DNA of 64,000 nt from Arion vulgaris (GCA_020796225.1 CM036753.1:64512865-64576864); one strand, 5' to 3'. Positions 53,262 through 64,000 are shown, counted from the stretch's first letter. Numbers and translations are program-made. Notes: a model not told the origin generated them from the letters alone.

Positions 53262-53640
53262 CTGAAATGACATGGACACTGACTGCAGCTAATAAAAATA
53301 ACATCATATCAACAGAAATGCGATGTCTTAGAAGAGCTAAAGGAGTACCAAAGAAGTACAAAATTGAATATTAAGAATTAGTTGAACTGGATTAAAATCA
53401 GCAGTAGAAAATTAATTGAGCAACAGATTAGTGGTCTGAATATTTGATGAAAATATCCTGTATCATCTGCCACGGTGCAATGTTGACAAATATAATGACC
53501 ACCAAGCAAAGGGAAACTGCATAAACGATGAGCGTACGTCAAGATCAATTTTAGAAATAAACGAACTTATAAGAACCATGATAAGCACACCAAGACTTCA
53601 TATTTCTCTCCTATATTTGAGGCGAAGAGAGGAAGAAGAA
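53262..53640 (+). pseudogene. LINE reverse transcriptase remnant
   Basis: TEMTWTLTAANKNN, ISTEMRCLRRAKGVPKKYK, then a stop-rich tail ending RRREEEE. Abuts LINE-2 tail to tail. Confidence 0.7.
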
Positions 53641-53734
53641 TGACCAGGTATTATTTTGAAGGATAATGTATATAATTATTATACCGACACAGATTGTCAT
53701 TGGATATTTTTTCATACTTGGGAAAATTTATGTG

Positions 53735-53970
53735 ACTAAGTGGGTAGATTGTTGGTCTTGTATTTCAAAGGTCGTTGGTTCGAATCCAGACCCACATGTT
53801 CTGTTACCGAGTGTATTTTTCCGGAGATCCTTAAGATTGTTGTCGGGGCAACAGAGTTTGTGCGGTGTGCAATACTCTCTGCAGCTGGCACACGATTCCT
53901 ATGGAGAGGGATCAAGCTATATGGTAACACCCTGTGCAATGAAGTCACTTCTTCGTTGTTTAGACCGTTT
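53735..53970 (+). mobile_element. SINE-A
   Basis: tgactaagtgggtagattgt head, gttggttcgaatccagac, ttaagattgttgtcggggca, tgtgcaatactctctgcagc and aacaccctgtgcaatgaagt. Confidence 0.82.
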
Positions 53971-53984
53971 AGATGTTTTCATAC

Positions 53985-54490
53985 CTGAAACATTAGATGA
54001 CGACATTGACACGTACATGGACAGTGACATTGACAACAGTAACAGTGACATTGTTAACAGTAACAATGACAGTGACATTGATAAAAGTAACAGTGACAGT
54101 GACACTGACAGCAGTAACAGTAACAGTGCCATTGACAACAGTAACAGTGACAGTGACATTGACAAAAGTAACAGTGACAGTGACACTGACAGCAGTAACA
54201 GTGACAGTGACATTGACAACAGTAACAGTGACAGTGGCATTACAACAGTAACAGTAACAGTGACATTGACAACAGTAACAGTGACAACAGTAACAGTAAC
54301 AGTGACAACAGTAACAGTAACAGTGACAACAGTAATAGTGACAACAGTAACAGTGACAGTGACATTGACAACAGTAACAGTGACATTGACAACAGTAACA
54401 GTAACAGTGACAGTGGCAACAGTAACAGTAACAGTGACAGTGACAACAGTAACAGTGACAGTGACATTGACAACAGTAACACTGAAATAG
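53985..54490. repeat. (AACAGTGACAGT)-type hexanucleotide minisatellite, ~500 bp
   Basis: Built from aacagt, gacagt and gacatt hexamers. Because the unit is a multiple of three, frames on both strands stay open (Ser/Asp/Asn or Thr/Val repeats up to 274 codons). It directly follows a SINE-A. Confidence 0.97.
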
Positions 54491-54499
54491 GAGATAGAG

Positions 54500-55260
54500 A
54501 ATGACAAAATGCCAGGGCATGCTTCCTAATTTTCCAGGTCCAAAGTATATTGTATGAAATGTTACTGCACTGTATCAACAAGAAGAACAATCATCAGCAG
54601 ATGAGACTTAGAGACGTTTCTCAAAGACAACGATCATTTCTGTAAATCTTACTTAACGTAGCCTATGTGATTTACAAGAATATCGACAGTCATAGAAACA
54701 GCTTGCAGTATATTAGAAAGATATAAACATAGAAATAAAGCAAAGTTGATAGTGAAAAATTTGCATTTCTCATTTATAATTTTCTTCCAGATACGTGTGT
54801 TTAGCAAGAACATGTTCCAATCATCACAAACGACTTCCGACCACACCAACCTCCGACCTCTCCTGCACGCGCTTTGACCCTTATTAGTGATCCTTTTCCT
54901 AAAAGATCAAATTATCAGTATCGGCAGAGAAAATAAATTGAAAGAGAAACAACAAATAGCTAGAAGAGGATTCTATTTTCCTTCCAAAAGGCGTGTTAGG
55001 AAGTGGCAGAAAATTAACTTGTTTGGCCTTGCACGTGTAGACAGGAAAAATTAACAAAAGGAAAATAGTCTCTTGTCTCTGTCCGAGTTTTCGATAACAG
55101 CGGAAGTGTATTTTTTAAAACTCACAGAAGTTGAAGCGAAAGTACGAACTCCATAAATAACGGGTGAGTAGATTTTAAACTGAGTCGTGACAGACGCGAT
55201 TTATCGTGAACTGCATAATCGATGGAACAGTCCTGCTCTGAAGTTACACAAAAATAAATC
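54500..55260. other. Unassigned stretch
   Basis: No recognisable gene or repeat family. Confidence 0.45.
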
Positions 55261-55292
55261 TGTAATACAGGGTGTTTGTAAAGTCTTACAAC

Positions 55293-55489
55293 GCCCGTCT
55301 GCCCAGCGTGTTCGTAGCGCATTGGACTACGGATGACTATCCCTCTGTGTGTGCGGGTTCAATTCCGCGGGATGGCAGAAAAAGCCACAGATTCCCAGAT
55401 TTACGGTGTTCGTGGCACCGAACCGAAGGGTTACGATGTCCATGACACCGAGTCGAAGAGCTGAAAAGATCTTCTGGATCGGGAAAAAA
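55293..55489 (+). mobile_element. SINE-F with exact 12-bp TSD
   Basis: AAGTCTTACAAC at 55281-55292 and 55490-55501. Head gcccagcgtgttcgtagcgc, B-box-like gcgggttcaattccgc, tail ggatcggg(A)n. Confidence 0.92.
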
Positions 55490-55634
55490 AAGTCTTACAA
55501 CACTTCATATGTAGAATAAATGTGAAAAACAAAGTACATGACATCATCAACAAATGTGTTCCTTAGTCAATTGTGGTGCAATATGCAGTGAATGACTGTT
55601 GTCTGCTGGAGTAATAATTTTCACTCAAACCATA

Positions 55635-55733
55635 ATGGTGTTTTCAACTGAAGACAGAATATTTGACAACATGAAGAAACGTGTACAGACATATCTTGAA
55701 GCCTGTGATGGATATTTCCAACATCTGCTATAA
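55635..55733 (+). pseudogene. Transposase C-terminal scrap in the mariner-like element
   Basis: Thirty-two residues ending in a stop: VFSTEDRIFDNMKKRV, then a Y-EACDGYFQHLL end. This resembles the common C-terminus (R.......GGHFQHLL) found in many DNA-transposon proteins. Too short for family assignment. Confidence 0.55.
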
Positions 55734-55909
55734 TGAATATTTAATTTGTTCTTTTTAGTTTACCAGAACAACCGTAGACCATAGCAGTAACCATTGTAAC
55801 TAATTTCACTACTTTGTTTTAGCACATAATTTTATGACATCATGTACTACTACATTTTTCACGCTAACCTACATAGGAAGTGTTGTGAGACTTGACAAAC
55901 TCCCTGTAT

Positions 55910-56450
55910 CTCCTGATTTGAAACAAAACCAAAATACAATACAAATTATCTCTGTATTTGTCACAAGATGAGAAACTATCCCAAAAGCATTAAAACCAAG
56001 TTGATGTGAAATGAAATGTTATCACCAATACACATGTCAAAGCATGTTCATAAACAGTTCTATAAATTTCTGATAACGCAGTCACGTTTAGTTCAGAATG
56101 ATAAATGAACTCGCTTTGTTAATTGTTATTTGGACTGAAAAATGAACTTCAGAAATGGCTTGCTCCAAACAAGTAGCTGTGTTGTTCAGTTTGTTTTTTT
56201 CTCTAACAAATTGGCTTTAGTAATATCTCTTTGAAACAGTCATAATGTCTTTTTTAACCTGGTCGTATTCCAAAGCTGTTAAATTGTTGTTAAATATAAA
56301 GTTTGACAGGAGGAGTAGTAGCTAGTTCTGTTTAATGAGTAGATGAACAATGACAGGGTCAAGTAGAGATTCCGTTTTACAGTTGTTCACTACAATAGTA
56401 TTCATATGTTGCAATCTGCCATATTTCGCATGTGTCTTGTAATGTTAAAT
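55910..56450. other. Unassigned AT-rich stretch
   Basis: No recognised feature; ends at a (ATCA)n run (56460-56475). Confidence 0.45.
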
Positions 56451-56739
56451 AAATAATTTAATCAATCAATCAATCAAGTGACATGTCTGTCGGCGTAGGC
56501 GGTCATGTCTCCCCACAACTCTCTCGATCCTTGTTACATTTCAGCCGTTCTGACGTCAATCTTTTGTCGAATCACGAAGTCGGACCATCCAACATCTTCT
56601 TCTTGTGTCTTCCACGATCTCCCCTTCCCTGAATTATTGACATATATATTTACAGTTCGCTATTGTCTATTACCAAATAGTCAAAAAATATTTCGGAAAC
56701 ATAAAGAGTAATGAAACATCGATAAAAACCGTATTAAAT

Positions 56740-56935
56740 AAGAAGTTGAATAGTAAAAGGAAGACAAAGACAAAAGTGGGAGGGTAGCATCAAAAGATGG
56801 ACAAATTAAGGTACGGCAAAGTGCAACATGAATAGCAAGAAATTGGAGAATGTTGGGGTCTACTGCAGTACACCTTCGATGCGGAGACGCACCTGATGAT
56901 GATTGTCTGTCTATATGTGTAAAAATATTCTTGAT
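56740..56935 (+). pseudogene. LINE 3' end fragment
   Basis: Across frames: a RRTKW..DIKRWTN-like block, then a CRSTPSMRRRT-type ending and tgatgatgatt. Characteristic of LINE tails but short. Confidence 0.5.
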
Positions 56936-57409
56936 TCGCTTATACATGTTGTAGTTCTGATTTTTGTTGATGTTTATTTATTTGATGGTTTCCTTTTTCG
57001 TGTTTATTAGATGGTATTCACAACAGTTATACGATGATACAACATAGGAAACAACCATGATTTATTGTTTGATTTCCTTATCTTTATTGATGTTAACAGA
57101 CAGACTAATACACGTCCATCAGCGTCCAATGTTTTTGTTCGTCTCTCTATGTTGTCACTACGTTACTAAGCAGTACTAACATCTACGTCAACTAGTTTCA
57201 CTACGTCAATGTCTCGTTCTAGTGTTGCTATCTGCTTATAATGGGCAGTTTTGGTGTGCAAACACTAAGTCTCTACTTATCTCCCTTTACAAGCCTATCT
57301 CTATCTAAACTACCTGTCTAGTCTGTTAGCTACTACCTTGGAGCTGGGGGCTACTACATACATACGTACAGGAAGAGAAAAAAAAAGAAAGAAGAAGATA
57401 GTCATCATG

Positions 57410-57470
57410 TTGTTTATCATTATCATCATCATCATCATCAGGTCGTTATCATCATCATCATCATTATCCC
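57410..57470. repeat. (ATC)n microsatellite
   Basis: tcatcatcatcatcatca with one tcgtta interruption. Confidence 0.9.
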
Positions 57471-57539
57471 ACATACAAACAGATACTCTGACAGATCTAA
57501 ATATGTTAGAAAAAAACAACACCGATCATATCTGATCAT

Positions 57540-57790
57540 TCCATGCAACATGTAGCAGGTCCTTTTAGAACGTCTCATCACAGTCATTCTGAAAATCTCT
57601 GGCTCTTTATCACGTTTTCCAGCCTTTTCCAGCCTCGTCATGTTCATGATTTCATTTATGTTCTTTTGCGACTGTTCTCGTGGTCATCCTCTGCCGCATC
57701 TTTAGAAACCATGCCATTCAGTTCTCTTCTCTCCAAACCACTGTGGCATTTAAAGTAATCAAAATATTTCAGTTTCCCAGACATGACGTT
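57540..57790 (-). pseudogene. LINE reverse transcriptase C-terminal fragment
   Basis: In reverse: KLKYFDYFKCHSGLERREL, NGMVSKDAAEDDHEN, then EPEIFRMTVMRRSKRTC, the W-GH...GLE...EG.V.G.RGRGR...FR..V tail pattern with substitutions. Confidence 0.75.
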
Positions 57791-57879
57791 GTTTATAAGC
57801 CATTATTCCTCGATGTTCAAGTTGTGTAGTATGTCTGTATTCTTTTTATTTAACCTTCTATGTCTTGTCATTACACTCA

Positions 57880-58375
57880 TCATCAAATAGCTTGTCCTGG
57901 TCAGAACTCTGTCACATTAACAGTCCTTCGGAGTTTCTCTCATAGACCAGATGTCCCGCTTTCGCAGCCATCATACTCAAGTCATCAGTTGCATCATGAA
58001 TCAATCTTCTCCGTGATCTTCCTCTTCTCCTCTTTGCAGGGATGCCTCCTTTCATAATTTAAAAAAGTGTATAAAGCCGAAGGGTGAACTTCATTGCACC
58101 GGGTTTTACTCCATATGCTCGGTTCCTCGCCGCAGAAATGGCACGGTACCTGCAGAGAGTATTGCACAAAGCACGACATATGTAGCTCCGGAAACAATCG
58201 TAGGATTCAAATCCTCGTCCTTCGGAGCGCAAGGCAAAGGCGTAACCACTAAGCCACATAAACCCTAATTTCATAATGGTCTCCAACTAGTCTTCGTGTC
58301 TCTTTATATGCCCAACATTGTTCAATTTTCTTATTCTTATTTGTTTTATTTGATGTTCAGTTCTTTCTGGATAAT
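57880..58375 (-). pseudogene. LINE-3 copy interrupted by SINE-A
   Basis: catcaaatagcttgtcctgg, gtcctbcggag-type block (acagtccttcggagtttctc), then tcttctccgtgatcttcctc; resumes after the SINE with aatggtctccaactagtctt and gttcagttctttctggataa. Parallel to 49355-49650. Confidence 0.8.
58059..58268 (-). mobile_element. SINE-A with 9-bp TSD, inside LINE-3
   Basis: TTTCATAAT at 58050-58058 and 58269-58277. Antisense 3' end gaacttcattgcaccggg, head ccactaagccacataaacc. Confidence 0.87.
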
Positions 58376-58377
58376 AG

Positions 58378-58790
58378 TACTAGCTGTCCGTGGCAAGCGA
58401 TGATGACAACAGCCTCAGACGTGCTGCTGCACCTCTCTGGTGTGTGCGGAGGTGAATGTAGTCCAATCCTAGAACACAATCCCCTACCACCGGTGGGGCA
58501 TACATGATCAAGGTTAGACATGTAGGTGGTGTGTGTTCTGTCTTTTCGCAAAGCTCGTTTTCTCTGTGCCTCAACGACCCCATGATTCTCAGCTATGTTG
58601 GTTTCTCTTGTGTTATTACGGCGCCAAATTTGGCGATCTTGCGCCATGGATTCCCAACACGTGATGTCTGTATCAAAGCATTTCAGAGTCTCTTTAAGAG
58701 TGTCTTTAAATCGTTTTTTTGCTGTCCACCAGCAGAACGTCGGCCCCTTTCAATCACTACACTAGACTACCAAATAAAGTTTTGGACAGA
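58378..58790 (-). pseudogene. LINE 3' end with a degraded zinc-finger-like tail
   Basis: The antisense frame 58357-58647 encodes MAQDRQIWRRNNTRET, EAQRKRALRKDRTH, then CPTGGRGLCSRIGLHSPPHT. This corresponds to the LINE ending AQDR..WR followed by CP.CGR.F.SRIGL.SH.RTH. The second Cys and first His of the finger are lost. Confidence 0.75.
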
Positions 58791-58799
58791 TTAATATTT

Positions 58800-59370
58800 C
58801 ATTTTGCTGATGTCCACTTTACAACACACTTATCATATCCCCCAACTGTTAGTCTTCATTGTATAAATTACCTCTAATCAATAACCGATGTTCAAATGAA
58901 ATAAAACTCCAGCAAGAAGATACCAGGAGAAACATGATATAGACTGAGAGTCGGGGAACCTGTATGCGAACTCGTGAATTAATAATATCTTGTTTACCCT
59001 AGTAACGTGGTTGTAGGGACACAGCCATGTTTGTGTTTCATAGCTCGATAGTCGTAATATCAGGAGAACACACACATAAAACAAGAAAGTCGTGTACAAG
59101 AAACGGCTGCAACCTTTTGTTTCAATCGATCTGGTGATTAGCTGCATGCACGTGCGGGGCTGGACGCTAGCAAGTACCAATGAGTAGTTCATTTTGTGCC
59201 GAATCTTAAAGACAAAACTGTTAGAACTTTCCTATTTATGGACATCTTTACAATCTTTATATGTTGGTGTTATCGATTGTTTCAAATCGTAATATCTATT
59301 TTATTTCTTTGTTTAATGTTAATCTATCTGTATTATCTGTAACCTTCTCATGTCGTAGTTAACACAGCAT
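58800..59370. other. Unassigned stretch
   Basis: No recognisable gene or repeat family. Confidence 0.45.
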
Positions 59371-59379
59371 CAGAGTTGA

Positions 59380-59483
59380 TAGCAAACACCAAAGATAGAG
59401 ATTTGTGGAGATCCATGATCGCCTACGCCAACCGGCACGGCACCTGATGAAGATGATGAGTTAACACACACACACACACACAA
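59380..59483 (+). pseudogene. LINE 3' terminus plus (CA)n
   Basis: Reads KDRDLWRSMIAYANRHGT then a stop, a standard last-exon LINE ending, followed 20 bp later by acacacacacacacaca. Confidence 0.7.
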
Positions 59484-59524
59484 AATATTTAATCACAATT
59501 TCTGCCAGACTGCTGTCTTTCTAT

Positions 59525-59735
59525 TTTATCTGTGGGATCTCTGTAGCGTAGAGGCTAGGTGTTTGTCTCTTATGTCAAAGGTACGAGGTTCGTTCCCTCG
59601 TGGAGCCATCTGGATATTTTTCCAGAGATTCCTGATCTCAGTGTAGGTGAGATCGAGTTCCTAGTCCTATCGGAGACGAGCGATAAAATGTAGGTCCCGT
59701 TTTCAATTTGAGCACGTAAAATAACCATTCTCTTT
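59525..59735 (+). mobile_element. SINE-C 5' part
   Basis: gtagcgtagaggctaggtgt head, acgaggttcgttccctcgt, tatttttccagagattcctg, gatcgagttcctagtcctat and gataaaatgtaggtc. Confidence 0.82.
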
Positions 59736-59739
59736 CTTT

Positions 59740-60405
59740 CTTTCTCGAATCCTGTATGCCTCACAGCGTCAGGTCAGGAAGAGATTTCTAAAACGGGCCC
59801 TAGTATGCGCTTCGTAGATAGTCTCTTTCGTCGCCTCTGTTATCTCTGAGGTCCATCTTTGCGTGGCCGGCCTTTTGCTTTGTACCCATTGTATCGGAGC
59901 AGCATTGCTCTTTGGGGTGCACTGTCTGATGGTAATCTGCTTACGTGACCGAACCATTTAATTTGTTGTTTCTTGATGAAGTCTAGTACTGATGTTGTAC
60001 CCACTTTTTCCTGATGTCTTCATTTCTCAACCGGTCTCTTCTTGTTACACCCAGCATTCTGCGTAGACACTTCATCTCTGTTGTGACTAGTTTTCTTCTA
60101 TCGTTTGTTGTCAGCGTCCAGGTTTGGCACTGGTAACATAATGTGGGGAGAAAGATTGTGTTGAACATTGCTCTTTTTGTGTTCATGGTGACGTGTTTGC
60201 ATCTTAAAATTGGCGCCATTTGCCCTATCATTTGATTTGCTTTGTTGCATCTGTGTTGAATTTCATTAGTTATTCTTCCATTTGCTGAAAAAATGCTCCC
60301 CAGGTATGTGAAATCTTTGCTTGATTTAGTAGATGATTATCGATGGAGATGTTGGTATTGTTTTCCTCTCTGGCGAATGTCATTACTTCAGACCGATATT
60401 TCCTG
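59740..60405 (-). pseudogene. LINE-2 reverse transcriptase fragment, longest copy
   Basis: The antisense frame 59983-60231 encodes [60 protein letters not shown] and [13 protein letters not shown]. The next frame carries the tail (KQKAGHAKMDLRDNRG). One frameshift at the TSVLDF block. Confidence 0.88.
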
Positions 60406-60406
60406 C

Positions 60407-60408
<2 letters not shown>

Positions 60409-60461
<53 letters not shown>

Positions 60462-60463
60462 TT
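60409..60463. repeat. (TA)n microsatellite
   Basis: atatatatatata with one interruption (ac at about 60443). Confidence 0.95.
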
Positions 60464-60469
60464 TCTTTA

Positions 60470-60630
60470 CCATCTCCAAAATTACATCGAGGACCTTCGC
60501 TGGTACTACGGAGTTCGTGCACTGCATTGTGCACACATCCTGTGTAAGAAACAGATCAGAGCACACATGGTTACTCACCGAAGTGCATTGATGATGGTCC
60601 TATCAGTCAGTCAATCAATCAATCTATTTT
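60470..60630 (+). mobile_element. SINE-C 3' part with (ATCA)n
   Basis: gaccttcgctggtactacgg, gagcacacatggttactcac, gtgcattgatgatggtccta, then gtcagtcaatcaatcaatc. Confidence 0.82.
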
Positions 60631-60984
60631 CGTTATCTCATGTCAGTTCACACTCGTACTTTTTCTCGTCCGTCGTTCTTTTTCCATGTCTTCTTCGATC
60701 TATCTCACGTCCTCTTCTCAAATAGGCAAAATATGGCGTTTTTCCACTTACATGTAAATACATGGAGAACCTTTATGGGCAATAAGATATGAAATAATTA
60801 ATATATGTATTTTTATAATTCATAATAGTTCAATATATATAAATATATACCGGCGGAACCAAACAAAATATGTAAACCAGAATATGTAAGTAAAATAAGA
60901 GAAAAATAATACAAATCAATGACAGAATGACATAACTAAATGAGATTATCACAAACATCAATGGAGTATTGAAGAAGACAGTAA

Positions 60985-61216
60985 GTTGAAGATAAAGTGA
61001 TGAAATCAGAGAAATGTCTGGTCAACCACTAGTAACAACTGTTATAGGAAAGAGAAGATGGAGATATGTTGGACACACCTTGAGAAGAAATGATCAAATA
61101 ATATCAAAGCAGACATTGAAGTGTGGTGCAGAGGTTTCAAGAAACAGACGACCTAGGAAGACACTGAAGCGAATTTTGCTGAGAGAATTTTGCTGAATAT
61201 ATATATATATATATAT
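60985..61216 (+). pseudogene. LINE-1 fragment ending in (AT)n
   Basis: [38 protein letters not shown] and RPRKTLKRILL in one frame (61014-61196), followed by an (AT)n run. Confidence 0.85.
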
Positions 61217-61334
61217 TCAATAATTTATGTCAGAATTGAAGTATATAATGTTTGCAATAAAAAACAGAATGTCATAAAAGTCATCAAGTATGACAAACAG
61301 CAAGTTTTCTTTAGTGTAAACATTTTAATCATGT

Positions 61335-61580
61335 TATAAGCAGTAGTGAGCTGGATCACAACCAAAGCGTATCTGGTTCAAACTCCACTGCAGACAGTTA
61401 GGAAACAAACTCGTTTCCACTTAATTTTTAGGAAAGGTAAAAATATACCTCACCTTTCATAAAGGAATGGCAAACTACTGAATGTATAAGTGGTGCCTAG
61501 AACATAATTCAACGACTCGTTTACTGTGGTTGATGGCTACGTTCTGTAAAGGGTATGCCACGATTTTCATTTCAACTGTA
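61335..61580 (+). mobile_element. SINE-B
   Basis: agcagtagtgagctggatca, tatctggttcaaactcc, ttttaggaaaggtaaaaa, gacgactcgtttactgtggt and atgccacgattttcatttc. Confidence 0.85.
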
Positions 61581-61637
61581 AGACTATGTAACAGAACAGA
61601 ACATAAAAAGAAGGCATGTGTACAGAACGATTGCTTT

Positions 61638-61920
61638 GATTGATTAATTGATAGGACAATCATAATTGCATTTCAGTGAATAAACGTATGTGCTCCGATC
61701 TCTTTCTTATCAGCGGCAGTGCAAGAGCTCCGTAGCAGCGGTGCGGATCCCCAGTGTAATTTTGAAGATAGTGAAAACGTTTAGAGGCAATTATATTTTA
61801 ATTTTGTTAATTGGCTTTATTATCGATTGTCAACGGTCAATGGCTCCTATTAGAAAGAGATCGAAGCACACATAGTACGTATTGAAGTGCAATGATGCAA
61901 GGATCAATCAATCAATAAAT
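61638..61920. mobile_element. Two SINE-C 3' ends in opposite orientation
   Basis: Minus-strand 3' part at 61638-61790 (gattgattaattgatagg, then gcatttcagtgaa) and a plus-strand end at about 61855-61920 (gagatcgaagcacaca, gaagtgcaatgatg, gatcaatcaatcaa). Confidence 0.7.
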
Positions 61921-62275
61921 CATAGGCTAGAACGTATTCTTAAGTCGGTGGACCTCGCATGGACCACATCTTTTAGAGGGCTTGCTCTGCCAGAGGTTTC
62001 TATATAATGTTACTTCGCTAATTCTCTAGAATTTGACCACAGTAGAACAGGTGGTGGTGTTCCGCCTCACATGTTATCCACTCACTGTGCAGTTCTGACA
62101 GAAACAAGGAAAACCAAATTCACTAAGTGTATCGCTCGAAAATTTAAAGGTTTCTATGCAAACATTTCTCATCTTTAGCCTAGATCTTTAACAACATTTA
62201 CTCCGTAAATGAATCGTTCTCTTCAAAGGTACATTAGAATGTGTTATTAGTGTGTTTCTATAACATCAAATGTTC
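61921..62275. other. Unassigned stretch
   Basis: No recognisable gene or repeat family. Confidence 0.45.
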
Positions 62276-62279
62276 AAAC

Positions 62280-62660
62280 AATGATGAATCTAAGACAGGC
62301 AAGACAAACTGGTAGAGGATTTGTTTGTACAAACCCCATTGTTAAGGAATTATGTGGAAAATTCAAGAAAAATCGCAATAAAAACAAACACATTATGACA
62401 AAGTGGAAGGAAGTATTAATAACACAGGAAAACTCATCAATACTCAAAGCGTTTAAGACAATATAACATTAGGCAAAAAGAGAATGACCAGGAAAACGAT
62501 GGATAGATGGCTTAACAGGATCCTGTCAAAAAGCAAAAATAACTATCACCCAATTTCCTAGAGCAGCGCAAGACAAAAACAGAAAGCCACGACACCGGGC
62601 AACAACCAGGTAACAATGTGACGACAAAAGATGAAATAAAGAAGAAAAAGACTCCACCAT
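62280..62660 (+). pseudogene. LINE-7 3' end
   Basis: Blocks GKTMDRWLNRILSKSKNN-like and a RKPRHRATTR-like end across frames; the terminal acaatgtgacgacaaaagat resembles the end of the copy at 2490-2510 and the antisense copy at 32740. Confidence 0.6.
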
Positions 62661-62714
62661 AGTGTGCAAGATACCGAAAGTGAATCGTTTTGTTCCACAT
62701 TTCAATATTACTAT

Positions 62715-62910
62715 GTAAAGACAAATTCATTTTAAATACAACACAACATGCTAAATCAAGGTTATATTATGTTACAAATTAAGATTAACACTAAGCAATA
62801 TCAGTATTATTAACTTTTTTCATCAATAAATAACAATGGACTCGTAGAATTGTGTAAAAGTGCAGAAAACCTTACAGGGTTCTATCAAACTCTTATAAAA
62901 ACCAGCCCCC
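62715..62910 (+). repeat. Dispersed repeat N
   Basis: See 45590-45780; the two copies match over about 190 bp with many substitutions. Confidence 0.65.
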
Positions 62911-63214
62911 ATTAAACATGAATTTTGATTTCTCGCCTGAGCTAGTCGGCCTTATGTTGCCGGGGGTCAATGACCAATCAGCTAAAACTGTAAGTATCGA
63001 GTTATTTTGACCGACAGACGGAAGCTGTTACTAACACTGGAACTTGATCTTCTGTCATCGATCAAGGAGAACCAGGAAACACAGTCACCATGAGAGTGTG
63101 CGAGTCAATCAGGTACTATGTACTGCTGCACTTGTACCACTACCTCCTCTCATAAGTAACTTCCCCCTTCGATCGTTTCTCACTTTGCCAGACTGCCGTG
63201 CTATGATTGGTTTT

Positions 63215-63480
63215 CAAAGTCCGCCCTAGTTTTTCTGGGGCTCAAAAGGGGGGCAAAGAATAGTAACACCTACAAGACATGTCGTAAGAGGGAACTCAGG
63301 TAGGGGTCTAGGGAAGCTACTCTAGTAAATAAAAAACGTCGCAGAAATGGGATGCGCTGGCCTACTTGTGGGTGCATAACTGGCACAACGTACAATCGCT
63401 CTTAGGCTCAGATCACATACAAATCACAAAGAGTGGTTTACAAGTGGTCGATATGGAGCGTTGGAAGAAAAAGAAGAAAA
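63215..63480 (+). mobile_element. SINE-D with (AAG)n tail
   Basis: gggcaaagaatagtaacacc, gtcgtaagagggaactcagg, gggaagctactctagtaaat, ggcctacttgtgggtgcata, ggtcgatatggagcgttgga, then AAGAAAAAGAAG. Confidence 0.85.
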
Positions 63481-63559
63481 AGAAATTTCCAACGTTAAAA
63501 TGTGAAGGTAAAAATGGCAAACGAGTCATAGACTAGCTGGGCTTTGGCTCACATAGGGT

Positions 63560-63775
63560 CATGAACTCCCTAGGTCAGTTTTTATTTTTCCTATGTAGGA
63601 AGGCGAGCCCGACTTTAAAAAAACGTACAGAAACTGGATGTTCTGTTCTACATGTCTAGAGGTGGTAACTGGCACAACGAACTCATGCTCTAAGGCACAA
63701 TTCAGATACCAACTACAAAAGTGGTTCAACAAGTGGTTGATATAGTACAAACGAAGAAGAAGAAGAATTTTTGTC
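63560..63775 (+). mobile_element. Diverged SINE-D relative
   Basis: gtaactggcacaacgaactc, agtggttcaacaagtggttg, atatagtacaaacgaagaag, then AAGAAGAAG. Keeps the 3' half order only. Confidence 0.65.
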
Positions 63776-64000
63776 ACTAACATTTTTCCTTCTTTGATTT
63801 TTTACATTATCTCTTCATTGTGCTTTGAGATTTTTGAGGATTTTTCTAGAACAATTTTTGTGTCTACTTTTGTTTAATCATTAAGCTATTGTCTCATATA
63901 GACGATTAACTGAAACATACTTGGGTGTTCGCATGAATTATTTCCAGATGATGGTTTGAGCGAAAGAAAGTGAATCAATCAGAATTCAGAAAATTCAGAA

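Larger units (their letters stand above)
55268..55906 (+). mobile_element. Mariner-like DNA transposon remnant, TA target site, split by SINE-F
   Basis: Left end CAGGGTGTTTGTAAAGTCTT; right end in reverse CAGGGAGTTTGTCAAGTCTC, continuing to caacacttc at both ends, about 33 bp of inverted repeat. TA flanks each side (55266-55267, 55907-55908). Without the SINE and one TSD copy it would be 430 bp. Confidence 0.85.

Noticed and set aside
53666..54507. Long ORFs on both strands (274 and 196 codons), Ser/Asp- or Thr/Val-rich
   Set aside because: The hexanucleotide array has units divisible by three and no stop triplets, so open frames are automatic. The 5' part of the plus frame is a SINE-A.

Overview
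This is a eukaryotic (metazoan) genomic window: AT-rich, with one multi-exon gene whose introns are several kilobases long and GT/AG bounded, a TATA promoter, a poly(A) signal, and dense SINEs, broken LINEs, DNA-transposon remnants, minisatellites and microsatellites. Nothing in it is bacterial. The organism is probably an invertebrate bilaterian with a large repeat-rich genome. A cephalopod mollusc would fit the style of repeats, but this is a guess and the sequence does not prove it.

The only gene I can name is a pancreas transcription factor 1 subunit alpha homologue (Ptf1a; Fer1 in flies). It runs left to right: upstream region with three CACGTG boxes, an inverted CCAAT box and a TATA box (2737-2966); a roughly 520-nt leader full of short upstream ORFs; exon 1 (3514-3940), exon 2 (11113-11298) and exon 3 (18762-18967); and AATAAA at 18981. 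The spliced product is 272 residues with a complete bHLH domain and both C-terminal motifs known to contact RBPJ in vertebrate PTF1A.

Both introns and the ~45 kb downstream consist almost entirely of repeats. For reference I name families by letter or number. SINE-A, -B, -C, -E, -F and -J have tRNA-like heads; SINE-D ends in (AAG)n and SINE-C in (ATCA)n. LINE-1 to LINE-7 are non-LTR retrotransposon 3' ends recognised from C-terminal reverse-transcriptase motifs or RNase H domains; all carry frameshifts or stops. Target-site duplications resolve several insertions: a fold-back element inside a LINE in ptf1a intron 1 (9015-9743); a four-level nest at 49.3-51.6 kb (LINE-3, then hAT, then LINE-4, then SINE-B); a mariner-like element split by SINE-F at 55.3-55.9 kb; two hAT MITEs (40408-40787, 42028-42193); and a piggyBac-like MITE (21622-21763).

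At 33925-34416 there is a non-repetitive, coding-looking stretch followed by about 900 bp without recognisable repeats. It may be the 3' end of another gene, but I cannot identify it. No CRISPR array, functional tRNA gene, rRNA or intact transposase was found.
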